DNA of 64,000 nt from Cercospora beticola (Eukaryota; Ascomycota; Dothideomycetes; Mycosphaerellales; Mycosphaerellaceae). A program made the translations under genes and the position numbers. The DNA lies in contig NC_088936.1 in the NCBI RefSeq assembly GCF_033473495.1, positions 4,278,001-4,342,000 of the forward strand, read 5' to 3'. Shown one piece after another: positions 24,811 through 35,915 of the stretch (position 1 is its first letter; each line of letters opens with the position of its first letter). The notes beneath the pieces were generated by a model. The model was not told the DNA's origin. It did no database searches and saw only the letters and a list, made by a program, of their open reading frames with translations.

Positions 24811-25598
24811 GGTGGTGTGATGAGTTGAAAGTGGCGAATAATAAACGAGTGTACTGCCGCTTAGTGTTGTCCTGCAACAGAGGCTCTGGTGGTTGACGAT
24901 GTGCGTCTTTCTAGTCACTTTTGGGAAAAGAGTGGTGGTGAAGGGTGGAAGTGCGGCGGTGCGTCGTTCGAACTGACTGCGACGTCCTCCTCATCTCGCA
25001 TTGCCGTCTTGGTGAACCCTGGTCAACTTTGTCCTTGTGCCTAGCAAGGATCTGGCAAATTACCACACCATGGTTTGATTTTGAACATCTTCCGCACAGC
25101 CTATTGCGGACAAGCATCGGGCTGCAGAAACCCGGAATGGGTGATCACTGGTCGTGTGTTTGTCGGACACAGCGTCATGATCTTCGTTGTCTCCAGGCGG
25201 AGTTTTGTGCTGTGGTTGCCCTCGACGTTCTGTTAGGGCAATGCACTTCGGACTGATGACTCAGCGACGTTGTCCTTTCAGCGTTTGCCTTGCAGCTGAC
25301 CTGTTTACCCGGAAGACTGCTGTGCACCAACCACGAAGTGTAATTGCCAGTGCCTTTGTACATGTCCGTGTCATGTTCGCGACGTATGCCAAAATACGAT
25401 CGCAACATGATCAAGCAGACACAACGGATGTGGAGACGACAACCTGCCTGATGTCGTTGGTGGTTCGGACTGGCACTCATTCTGTGGCTGATGACTGAAC
25501 ATCCCAGCACAATACTAGGCAAGACGCCGAGCAGTTGGCGCTACTCCATCATAGATTGTGAGGATTGATGCTGGGCTCATGTTCCTTTGGTGGGACTT
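24811..25598. other. intergenic upstream of the Avr4-like gene
   Basis: No gene supported. Contains the effector gene promoter on the minus strand and the 3' region of the next leftward gene. No clear TATA box was found. Confidence 0.5.
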
Positions 25599-26039
25599 TC
25601 AGTAGAGGTAGTGATGCTTCTTTGTCTTTGCAAGCACCCACTTTCCATAGGCGTAGAGCCTCACGTCACCTGAAGCGCTCTGCCCAGAGATCGAAGCTTG
25701 TATCCAGGTCTTGCCTTCATAGTTTAAAGTCTGTGCTTGGACGTGCACAATTGTTCCAGGAAGAACATGTTCGATGCTGTCGTAATTGTAACCAAGTTCG
25801 ACTTCTTCGGCCGCTGAGCCAGAACCGGAGAGCAGTCTACTCACTGCGTCCTCGAGCGATGTTTCGAGGAAGTCTTCGTATTCGCAAGGTCGTGATGGCA
25901 GGCGCTGAGTCCATTGGATGGTCTTCGGCGTGGTCTTGTGGGTTGGGAGGCCGGTACTGCTATGTGTCATACGGTAGCACTTCTCGGCGAAGGAGTATCT
26001 GCTTGGCCGTATGTCTCGATGACTAGCGACTAGTGCCAT
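25599..26039 (-). CDS. hypothetical protein, possible hotdog-fold thioesterase-like
   Basis: Open frame of 146 residues starting MALVASHRDIRPSRY. The C-terminal half (VELGYNYDSIEHVLPGT, then a V-V-A alternation, EGKTWIQASISGQ) resembles the pattern of small hotdog-fold thioesterases, with a helix, then three beta strands. This is shape-based recognition, not a firm family match. No signal peptide is visible and no catalytic residue can be named. A 5' exon upstream of 26039 cannot be excluded. Confidence 0.4.
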   Translation of the reverse strand: MALVASHRDIRPSRYSFAEKCYRMTHSSTGLPTHKTTPKTIQWTQRLPSRPCEYEDFLETSLEDAVSRLLSGSGSAAEEVELGYNYDSIEHVLPGTIVHVQAQTLNYEGKTWIQASISGQSASGDVRLYAYGKWVLAKTKKHHYLY

Positions 26040-27539
26040 CGTTGATGATGGATCTTCGAACCCTTAAGAAGTGGTGGAGGTTCGTGTTAGGGTCTTTTTG
26101 TTAGTCTGCAAGAGAAGTAGTGATCAGCGTATCTGGAGTGGCGATGCATCCTTCTTAAGTCATTCGAAATCTGTCATAGCACGATAGTGGTGTCTCAATG
26201 CGGTAGGCAGTCTCTGCTCTTCTTTTGAGTTTGAGGTCCGCATGCACAGCATGTATGGTCTGACCTTCATCACTTCCGAAGCTCTGTAGCCAATGAGAAC
26301 CCGTCTTCCTGGCCGGAAACTCGCTCCTTAGGTGCAATTGTCATTGCGGGTAACTGCCACGTTGGTGCAGGGCTGCCGTATGACAGATGCTTTGCAAGCT
26401 CGATGGCGGTCGGGATGCTGTCCGCCGTGACACGGAGCATTTTCCAAGGAGATTCTATGCAGGTTTCCATAGGAACTCCTCGCTTTCGCCGAGTCCAGTT
26501 CACTAATCGACTCCTTCGTGGGAATGCCAGCGGCAGTCTTGCTCCACTTTGCTCAGGGCTCAGGAAGAGAATTTGCTTCGAAGGCTTCGCCTACATACCT
26601 GCAGCCAGATCATCTAGTGTCATGCAGCGAAGGTTCCATACGCTCCTTCATGATCACTCGAGCTTCACGATCACGCCTCCGAGCCTCTACTCAGCCTTGC
26701 GCAATCCTGCGGCCCTTTGGTGGTCCGCCGATACTGTTGTGCATCCTATAAGCAGGCACGTCCACCGCCTCCGGACAGACCGATGCAATCTTCCGCCGTC
26801 AGCATTGGGAATAACTCGCCTCGGCACGGTCATCAAACGGCACCGGGGTGGCGTGACGGTAGGCTGCTTGTGTGAGCGCAGGATGGAAAGTGTGCACGAA
26901 AGGCGATGATGAGTTGTATCAGCAGCCCGAAGTCCTCGTCCCTCGACTTGACAAGCGACATCGGAACATGGTTCCACCGACATGAGCACCACCTGCTCTT
27001 CTCCCTTTCACCCACTCTCCTTGCCCCATCATCTCAAGTCGATGTTCTGGAATCCCCTCCGTATATGCGCCATGGTCATGCACACCATTGTTAGGGCCAG
27101 CGGGCAAGCAGAAATCCTGCTGCAGCCTGCTGACAGCATACGCGGCACCTGGTTGAGGCGCCTTCCTGAATGGGAAGGTCGTTATCGAGAGCTCGACATA
27201 TACACCTCCAAGTGCGCCTGCGACGCGTCAAACTACTGCAGCGCAGTGTTTCAGCTTCTCACGAATACCTGTTCTCACACCGCAAGCTGTCTTAGCTCCC
27301 TGATGGGCCCGTGAGGCATTCAGAGCTGTACGACCTAGATCCGTCGCGGCAAATTGGAGTATGAGCGACCGCCCTCAGCACGATTCGCCTCGCAAGACCA
27401 CATCTTAGAGATGAATTTTCGAAATGAGGAGTGAGAAGAGTCGCCCCAGGAATGCTGTTGATTATCATGCACGCTATCTCATAACTTCGTGTCCGTTCGA
27501 AACGCTTTGCCCTAGGGCCCATTCAATGCCATGCTCACC
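26040..27539. other. 1.5 kb without a supported gene
   Basis: Open frames up to 168 codons exist on both strands (for example 26403-26909 plus and 26270-26503 minus), but none carries a recognisable motif or a consistent splice model. It may hold a decayed gene. Confidence 0.4.
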
Positions 27540-28121
27540 TCACAACATGATGACGCCAGCTGCCAAGCCCAACAGACCAGCAGCTGCACCGACAGCTACT
27601 TTTCCGGCCGGGCTGTCGCTTTGTGTAGAAGCTGGGGCACTAGAGTCCGTTGCGCTCTGTGCATCACTCTCCGTCGTCTCGCTTCCGGTCGGCTCGCTGT
27701 CCGTGGCACTGATCGTAGTAAGTCCGGTCTCTGTGCCTGCCAGAGTCGTCGTAAGGGAGACTGTCGAGTTATTGATAGCTGTGATGTTGCCTCCCGTGCC
27801 GCCCGTAATGATGACCTGAGTAGTCATGCTTCCTGTCTCTGTGCCAGTGGCCGCTACACTCTGCCCACAAACTGGGGTGACAGTCAAAGGTCCAGTGCGG
27901 ATACTGGTGTCGGTTTGAATGGAGAAGACCATGTCGCCTTCGGGAATGCAAGCTACACCAGTGGCGGTGACGATGTCGGGAGTGGCTGGTGCAGATCCAG
28001 TCACAACGTTGTCGGTTATGGTGACTGTCGGGATGGTGTTGAGGTCGATCGACGACGGAGTGTCATCTTGAGCGAAGACGACTCCCGCGAAAGCGGCAGT
28101 GAGAGCGATCTTGCGAAGCAT
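27540..28121 (-). CDS. small GPI-anchored cell-surface protein
   Basis: Single frame of 193 residues. Signal peptide MLRKIALTAAFAGVVFAQ at the N-terminus. The middle is about half Thr/Ser/Gly/Ala, likely O-glycosylated, with two cysteines (GVACIPEG and TPVCGQS) that could form one disulphide. The C-terminus is a hydrophobic stretch VAVGAAAGLLGLAAGVIML preceded by small residues (SDSPAGK), the layout of a GPI-attachment signal. Product would be plasma-membrane or wall-bound. No enzymatic domain is visible. Confidence 0.82.
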   Translation of the reverse strand: MLRKIALTAAFAGVVFAQDDTPSSIDLNTIPTVTITDNVVTGSAPATPDIVTATGVACIPEGDMVFSIQTDTSIRTGPLTVTPVCGQSVAATGTETGSMTTQVIITGGTGGNITAINNSTVSLTTTLAGTETGLTTISATDSEPTGSETTESDAQSATDSSAPASTQSDSPAGKVAVGAAAGLLGLAAGVIML

Positions 28122-30288
28122 GATTGTTTCGTGATGAGTCGTTTGCTGGGGTAGAGTTGTGTTCTGAAGATAAACAAGCGTTGGTGTTGCTTGACTGTTG
28201 CCTTGACCGCCTGGGACACCTCGGGTAATTCTTGTACTGAATCAGGCTGCGTCAAGAAGAAGAGTGAGAAGCAACCTTAACACTTCAGTTCGTGCGTATG
28301 TGCGTACGTATATCACTACAAAGAAAGAGGTACCTGCCAAGCCGTTCGCCCTCTGAAACACTCGGGATGCATGAAGTCCAGCAGCTTCAGCTGCTGCTCG
28401 GAGGGCCAAGAAAAGGCAGTGACGTCCACCGGTCTGTGCGAAGGTGGGGAAGCGACCATCTCAACTGCTACCTGCCTTCAACTGGTCAAACCCGACCACA
28501 GATCGGCGAGCGGACGCGTTATGCTTCGACGGTCGGAAGCATTGTTCGTGTTGATTGGAATGGTCCAAGGTGCAGGTGATACGGCGGTGGTAGTACTCCT
28601 ATCGGAAGGTGGCAAGGCTTGCATGGCTTGGCTTCAGCGGGTGACGTGCCTTGTACTTCAACAACACAAGTGCAGCTCGAAACAGAGTGCCTTACTTCCG
28701 AGTGAGAGACATCTCGTGTCGCAAAATGCTACCAAAGGATCAGGTCGACCGAAATACTTCTGAATGCTCAAGCGCAATGATGCACAGAATATCAGCGATG
28801 ATTGAAGATCATCTAGACTGGCCACCTCTGGGATTCCATGTTTCAGTGTCGGCAGTTCCGAGCCACTCATATCTGGTCGAAGACATACCAGCACTCACGT
28901 CCTTACAATGATTAAGACTAGCCACAATTGCACACAGATATTGTGGGGTCGCAAGATCTGGTGCAGAGAGAGGCTGATCAATCGGAGTCATGGACTGCAC
29001 GCCGTCGGACAGCGGGTACGGCATAATATAGCACCACCTCCTATGTCTTGTAACACGGATGTTGGCCACTCTTCATCATGCGGGATCCGACTCTTTCATC
29101 TCCGCTGAACTCGTAAAGTCGCTGCGAGACCATATTCGAGCTGACGCTGATGTTGAGACCTTGTCGTACCAGGGCTTTTCTCGTGGCTTTGTACTCGACG
29201 CTGTCATGCTGGTTGTGCCTCGAGGCACAAGATTGCACATGATGAGGTACGTGTCGTTGATGGCTTTGTGCTACACCCAAGGAGCGAGCCGCGAATGTTA
29301 TTAGGTATCCTGCATCGCCTGCTGTTCAGAAGGTGACAAAATGTCCCGAGCTCAATCAGCAGAGTACGGAAGTATGCTTCTTCTCCTCCCATTCACTGAA
29401 CGCTCCATATGGCTTGCAGCTTATACTTCATCTTTGTCAGTAGGATCGAGTCTCAATGAGATAAGTCAGCAAGTCGTTCAGGTTCTTCGTTGTCATGCTG
29501 TCCTTGTGCAGTGCTTGACGGTACCTGCATATATCACTCGTGGTCTTTCCCAAAGAGGTGAGACTTCCCCCGCCAAGTCTCACGCTCTCACCACGACAAA
29601 AGAGGTGACGCTACGCCCGGACAACGGGTCGCTTGATGCTCAAGACCATAGGGCGGGGACTTGTCGTCCAGTCCAAGTAATCAGAAGCCCGCCGTTATCA
29701 GCATTGGATCCACGACAAGCATATGGAGATGGCGGAGGGTAGCAAAAAGTGAGCGGATCGGATATTGCGGGCACTTTGATTGGACCGGCAACGGAGGCCG
29801 GGGCGTGGCATTGTCAGTTGATCGTGAGACAGCGGTACGAGGATGCAAATGTTAGGTAACAAGTATATAACGCGTCGAATAACATTTTGCGGTGACCGAG
29901 CGAAACTGCCTTCTCTTGCTGCCAACTGCTGGTCGTTGTCGTGCTCGCGGCGGGTTTGTGTCACAACACTTCCGGCTACCGGCGGGTGAACTGATAAGAG
30001 ATAAAACGCGTGCCTCTCGGCGATCGACGTGCGACTAAGAGCTGGTTGAATCAAGCTCCCCGAACTCTCTGCAACTTTTTCCAAGACACGCGGCGGAGGA
30101 GGATTTCGTGCTGCATACACGACTTTTGAGGGGACTTCCGAGGGGCTTGCCATTGTTTGCACAGCTTTGTTGCTCGTGGTACAGCTTGCGGACATTTCCC
30201 CAGCCTTCCCCACCACGACTGCGATTGTTGAGCTCGACAGAAAATCGGTCTGCCAGCAGCAGGCGGATTTCCAGTGAGGAGAAGCAGC
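28122..30288. other. 2.2 kb without a supported gene, including GCV2 promoter
   Basis: Bounded by the divergent starts of the GPI-protein gene and GCV2. Several 60-130 codon frames overlap on both strands, but none shows a domain. The last 250 bases precede the GCV2 ATG. A small or degraded gene between 28.6 and 29.6 kb cannot be excluded. Confidence 0.45.
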
Positions 30289-33200
30289 ATGGCGACAACC
30301 GCTCTGCGCCTGCGGGCACAGTGGCTCGCCACCAGACGTCCACTGTCTGCGCAATGCCTTTATCGACCGACGAACCGATTGTGCACCGTTCGAGCGTACC
30401 ACTCCTCGCCAGCAGATGCGGAATCTGCTCGCACTCGATCGCGGGGCTTCTACTCGAGTGCGCAGACGACAAATGGCGATCTGGAGGTCAAGAGCCATGA
30501 CTCTTCCATTTTCGCACCTCTCGATACCTTTCCACGCCGCCACATCGGGCCGACCGCTTCCACGACGGAGGAGATGCTCCAAGCTCTCGACCCTCCAGTG
30601 AAGAGCTTGGATGAGTTTGTCAAGCAGGTTCTCCCAGAGTCCATCCTGACGAGCAAAGACCTCAATGTCGAGGGACCAGTTCCCGAGTCGGGCTCTGTGC
30701 CCACGACTGAGGGCGGCTATTCGGAGAGCCAGCTGTTGGCCCGCCTGAAGCAAATCGCGAGCGAGAACAAAGTGTACAAGTCGTACATTGGATGCGGATA
30801 TGCGGGAACCCGCGTGCCTGAAGTGATCAAGCGTAACATCCTGGAGAACCCAGCATGGTACACCAGCTACACTCCATACCAGCCGGAGATCAGCCAGGGT
30901 AGGCTGGAGTCGCTGTTGAACTTCCAGACCATGGTGACAGATTTGACTGGATTGGCCATTGCAAATGCATCTCTGCTTGACGAGCCGACAGCCGCCGCTG
31001 AGGCAATGACGTTGGCTATGAACTCGCTGCCAGCATCGCGCCTCAAGAAGATGGAGAAGAAGGTGTGGTTGGTTTCTCACCTCGCCCACCCGCAGACCAT
31101 TGCCGTTCTTGAGAGCAGAGCACAAGGGTTTGGTATCACCATCGAGGTGGCGGACATCCTTGCAAACGACTCTAAGCGTGTCGATGAGCTTGGCGACAGC
31201 CTGCTCGGTGTTCAGGCACAATATCCAGACACACTGGGAGGCGTCGAAGACTACAGAGCTCTCGCAGACAAAGTGCACAAATACCAGGGCACTTTTGCAG
31301 TCGGCACTGATCTGCTCGCCCTGACGCTTCTCACACCACCCGGCGAGTTCGGCGCAGATGTTGCGTTTGGTAATGCTCAGCGATTTGGCGTACCTTTCGG
31401 CTTCGGTGGTCCACACGCTGCCTTCTTTGCAGTCAGTGACAAGCACAGCCGAAAGATTCCTGGTCGTCTCATTGGTCTATCGAAGGATCGTCTCGGAAAC
31501 AATGCCGCCCGTCTCGCACTGCAAACACGCGAGCAGCACATTCGGAGAGAAAAGGCCACCAGTAACGTCTGTACCGCACAAGCACTCTTGGCCAACATGA
31601 GTGCAATGTACGCCATCTATCACGGTCCTGAAGGTCTGAAGAAGATCGCCGAGAAAGTTGCAAAGATGACACAGGTACTTGCAAAGGGTCTGCAGAGCGG
31701 AGGCCTGGAGGTCCGCCAGCCAGTCGCATTCGACACAGTCGTCGTGAAGAAGCATGATGCCCCAGGCTTTGCGGCCAAGAGCGTGGCCAACTTCTTGACC
31801 AACTTCCGCGTTATCGACAACGACCACATCGGTATCACCATTGATGAGACTGTTGGCAAGAAGCAAATCGATGAAATCTTCAAGGCTTTCACCACTGATC
31901 CTATCGATGTCGAGGCCCTTGCTCGAGGAGTTGAGGCAAACTCTCAGGTTCCTGAATCGCTAAGACGAACTTCTGAGTTCTTGACACACCCGGTCTTCAA
32001 CTCCTACCACTCTGAGACCGAGATTCTTCGCTACATGCACCACTTGCAATCGAAGGATCTGTCACTCGTGCACTCCATGATTCCACTGGGATCTTGCACA
32101 ATGAAGCTCAACGCAACGACCGAAATGCTTCCCGTTACCTGGCCCGAATTTGCCACCATTCATCCTTTCGCGCCGAGCGACCAAACCAAGGGCTACCAGA
32201 CTCTGATCAAGGAACTCGAGGATGATCTTGCTGAGATTACTGGCTTTCACTCCGTGTCGTTGCAACCTAACTCCGGTGCTCAAGGAGAATTTACTGGTCT
32301 ACGTGTCATCCGCAAGTACCAAGAGCAGCAGCCTGGCAAGAAGCGTGACATTTGCCTGATTCCAGAATCCGCTCATGGTACCAACCCAGCGTCTGCTGCG
32401 ATGGCCGGAATGCGTGTTGTGACAATCAAGTGCGACACCAAGAAGACGGGCGATCTCGACATTGCAGATCTGAAGGCTAAGTGTGAGAAGTACAGCGAGG
32501 AGCTTGGCGCTTTCATGGTCACCTACCCTTCCACATTCGGTGTTTTCGAGCCAAAGGTCAAGGAAGCCTGCGATATTGTGCATCAGCATGGCGGACAGGT
32601 CTACATGGATGGAGCGAACATGAACGCTCAAATTGGTCTCTGCTCGCCAGGCGAGATCGGTGCTGATGTGTGCCATTTGAACCTGCACAAGACCTTCTGC
32701 ATTCCACACGGAGGTGGTGGACCTGGTGTAGGACCAATTGGTGTTGCTGAGCACCTTGCTCCTTTCTTGCCAGGTCATCCTTTGGTTGCCAACGTTGGAG
32801 GTGAGAAAGCTATCGCACCAGTCTCCGCTGCACCATGGGGCTCTGCCAGCATTCTGCCAATCTCCTGGGCATATATCAAGATGATGGGTGCCCGAGGACT
32901 CACGCATGCGACCAAGATTACATTGCTGAACGCAAACTACATCATGTCGCGTCTGCAGGAGAATGGCGAATACGACATTGCTTTCACCAACGCAAATGGA
33001 CGCTGTGCACACGAGTTCATCCTCGACACGAGAGGCTTCAAGAAGTCTGCCGGAATCGAAGTTATCGATATCGCCAAGCGTCTGCAGGACTACGGATTCC
33101 ACTCACCGACCATGTCATGGCCAATCGCCAATACTTTGATGATTGAGCCTACCGAGTCGGAGTCCAAGAGCGAGCTTGATCGCTTCTGCGATGCGTTACT

Positions 33201-33540
33201 GTCCATTCGTGAGGAGATTCGCGAGATTGAGAATGGCTCACAGCCACGCGAGGGAAATGTGCTCAAGATGGCTCCTCACACTCAGCAAGACTTGATCACG
33301 TCTGAGTGGGATCGACCGTACAGCCGAGAGAAGGCGGCTTACCCACTAGCGTGGTTGAAGGAGAAGAAGTTCTGGCCCAGTGTCACCAGACTGGATGACG
33401 CGTACGGTGACACGAATTTGTTCTGCAGGTAAGTTACTCCATGTGTTGCAAGTTTTGTTTGTTGGACTTGAGTCACTAACGTACGTTACAGTTGTGCTCC
33501 AGGCGGCACCGTTGAGGACCAGCCGGTTCAGTCGACATAG
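30289..33540 (+). CDS. GCV2: glycine dehydrogenase (decarboxylating), P protein, mitochondrial
   Basis: Exons 30289-33428 and 33492-33540, 1062 residues. This is the PLP-dependent P protein of the glycine cleavage system, which decarboxylates glycine and passes the aminomethyl group to H protein in the mitochondrial matrix. The N-terminus is basic and hydroxylated (MATTALRLRAQWLATRR), a typical presequence. FPRRHIGPT opens the mature protein. The PLP-lysine region is NLHKTFCIPHGGGGPGVGPI near residue 805. Also visible: SYIGCGYAGT, NPAWYTSYTPYQPEISQGR, GSCTMKLNATTEM and ESAHGTNPASAAMAGM. The intron adds the end CAPGGTVEDQPVQST. The codon at 30274 is GTG, so the ATG at 30289 is used. Confidence 0.97.
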
Positions 33541-33966
33541 TCGACACAGCCTCTTGTGTCTCGTTTCTCCCGAACCTCAAGCCACAGCATCTGATGCTTG
33601 CGACTTGAGGCTTGGTGGGACCACAGGGCACTTTTCAACACTTTCGAGATAGTACACCTGCCTATGGGCTTTCAACAGCGTTCAAGCGAGGCGTTCAACA
33701 GAGGGGAATCGGGTATGACACCGGGCTAGGTCATGGTCTTTTTTAACATTGGTCCCAAAGTTTTAACATGGGATGGACGAGTTGTAATGAATCAGAATTC
33801 AACTGAATCGACAGTGAGAAGAGCTAGCGACGTTGCACAGGCTCAGAACGAAGATTCAAACAGCTCTATCGCTTTTTCTTTTCTCCACTTGTCCCGCCAT
33901 GCCGTGGTATCAGTGCGCTAAAATGTCATGAAAATGATTGCCTGTCCACAATCGTGCCCCGAAAAT
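33541..33966. other. convergent intergenic region, GCV2 / YIP1
   Basis: Between two stop codons; should hold both 3' untranslated regions. No gene seen. Confidence 0.5.
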
Positions 33967-35025
33967 CTACAACTTTCCGCCCACAGCTCCTCCGGTCTTG
34001 GTCATCTGGTCCATCCTTCCTGTCCCTCGGCTTGAGAAAACTGCCATGATACCGAATCCAACGTAAAACAACGCCAGAGGATATGCTACCAAGCCGCGCA
34101 TATTCGTCATCCTCCCCACAACACAAAACATGGCTGAGCTGGAATATGTGCACCAGGCAATCGCCAAGCTCACGAGACAGTATCCAAGGAAAGTGTCAAG
34201 TGGCAGGGCGACGCCGAGTAGACTTGCGAAGACCAGAGGTAGGAGGCAGTAGCCTAGCACTGAACTTGAGCGTCCGAGCGTGAGTGTGGAGGAGAAGTGT
34301 GAGGAGCCATGGTATTGACTGCTCGCGGCGCTGTGGGATTGAATTGCGGCGACTTCGTCGGAGCTGAGGGGTGGGGACATCATGCTGAAGACGAAGTGGA
34401 GGCTGAAGGCTCCTAGGGCTGCGAGGCCGCAGACGTAGCCGAACCAGAGTTTGCCGGACTGGAGAGGGTGGTTGGTTAGTTGGGATTGAATATGAGGGCA
34501 GAAATGTTGTTTCGACATACCAATAGTAGGAATGTCCCGAATAGTGCGCAGAAGAGAAATGGTCCCGCGAGATCTGCATCGTCCATGATATGTTGATCGA
34601 TTCGCGCCATGGGATTCAGTACTGTGAGTGTCTGTGCCATGTCCTCGTTAGCTCCTCACGTTCATCATCCTTTTTACTCGTAGACTCCATTGTCTCACCT
34701 TCATTTGTATATGCCCAAAATTCACTCCTAACTCTTCTAGCAACGGAGGCTCCCCATCATACCCTTCTGTTCCAAAAGCTGCTAACCATCCTGTCCTCAG
34801 CCCTCCTTGTCCTGTGCCCATTTGCCCACTTGCGCCTGGCTGAGCAGGGAAGGCGCCAAAGCCATAATTAGGTGAAGCCCCATAGCCCGATGGTTGCGCT
34901 CCTGAGGCTCCATAAGCCTGGAATGGTGTTGATTGACCTGACACGGGAGGCTGATTGCTGTAGCTGGATTGGTAGAAGTTGAGGTTTTGAGATGTGGGTG
35001 GGGGTTGGTAGCCGTAGTTGGCCAT
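33967..35025 (-). CDS. YIP1: Yip1-family Golgi membrane protein
   Basis: Exons 34699-35025, 34521-34631 and 33967-34458, 309 residues, all in phase 0. The cytosolic N-terminus is Gln/Tyr/Gly/Pro-rich (about residues 1-80). The Yip1 core starts with [26 protein letters not shown] and AGPFLFCALFGTFLLL. Five membrane segments follow, including FGYVCGLAALGAFSLHFVF, LGYCLLPLVFASLLGV, FLGYCLVSLAIAWCTYSS and LVAYPLALFYVGFGIMAVF. Yip1/YIPF5 proteins bind Ypt1 and Ypt31 Rab GTPases and act in COPII vesicle formation and ER-Golgi traffic. Confidence 0.92.
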
Positions 35026-35915
35026 TTTTGCAGTAGTTTTTGGCGGTTTCAGTATTCGGAGGGACGTGAGGAGGTACGGCTTCGTTACTTTGCAGGTCGG
35101 TTGTAGCACACGTTTGTGGTGGTCGATATGCGGGAGCAAGCTGTTGTCTGTTCAAGTTGTTGGGTGGGTCATGTAGCCTGAGGCAGCCAGGGTCCGAAAT
35201 GTGAGACATTGGTTGTTGGCTTCGCCTTCTCCTTATCGCGACCTCTTTCCTGCTTCCACTGTCTCGACTTCCCACGTCAACTGCTGTCCAAAGACCTCCG
35301 CATCGCTTCGTTCACCACAGTATCGAGGCGCCTCGTACAAGTCTGCATGCAGGACCACGTTTCCCAGGCCACGGCGAGCTGCAGATGGCGGCCAGAAGAA
35401 ACAGGGCCCTGCACGGTTTGCACGATGCAACTACAGGATGAGCCAAATTCCCCACCTGCAGCTCTCGTAACTGTTCGGACTCACGGAGGTCGATGCTAGG
35501 TACGCACTGAAGCGCGCAAGATGACAGGCTCAGATCGTCTCGACACTGTTTGCTCGACTTTTGCTGCACGACCTTCCATCACAGAAGTTATGAGCCAACC
35601 ATGCTGCACGATGCAGTTCGCAATGTGCCTCGCCTTGAGCTCCGAATGGCAGTTGTTCAAGGCATCGCAAGTGGCATGCACCGCAGTACTGATGCAACTG
35701 ACCATTATAGTGCCTGTACCAGAACAGACTTTCAACCCATCTGTGCACCTTGACTCGCCACCCTCTTGTTGCAGCAAGGGACAATTGTGTCAGCGCGACA
35801 CCTCTTGTCTACTGCTTTAGCCCGAAGAAGTCTTTGGCTCTGAATACTCAGTTGCCTCTGATACTGACCACTCCTCACTGCAAGACTCCAGTCCCGACTG
35901 TTCATTATACGCGCC
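35026..35915. other. intergenic, divergent promoters
   Basis: 890 bases between the divergent starts of YIP1 and the membrane-protein gene. Open frames of 60-99 codons on both strands show no domain. Confidence 0.45.

Noticed and set aside
26403..26909. 168-codon plus-strand frame
   Set aside because: No signal peptide, domain or splice context.
29698..31446. 582-codon minus-strand frame opposite GCV2
   Set aside because: Antisense shadow of the strongly conserved glycine dehydrogenase exon; Cys/Arg-rich, no domain.
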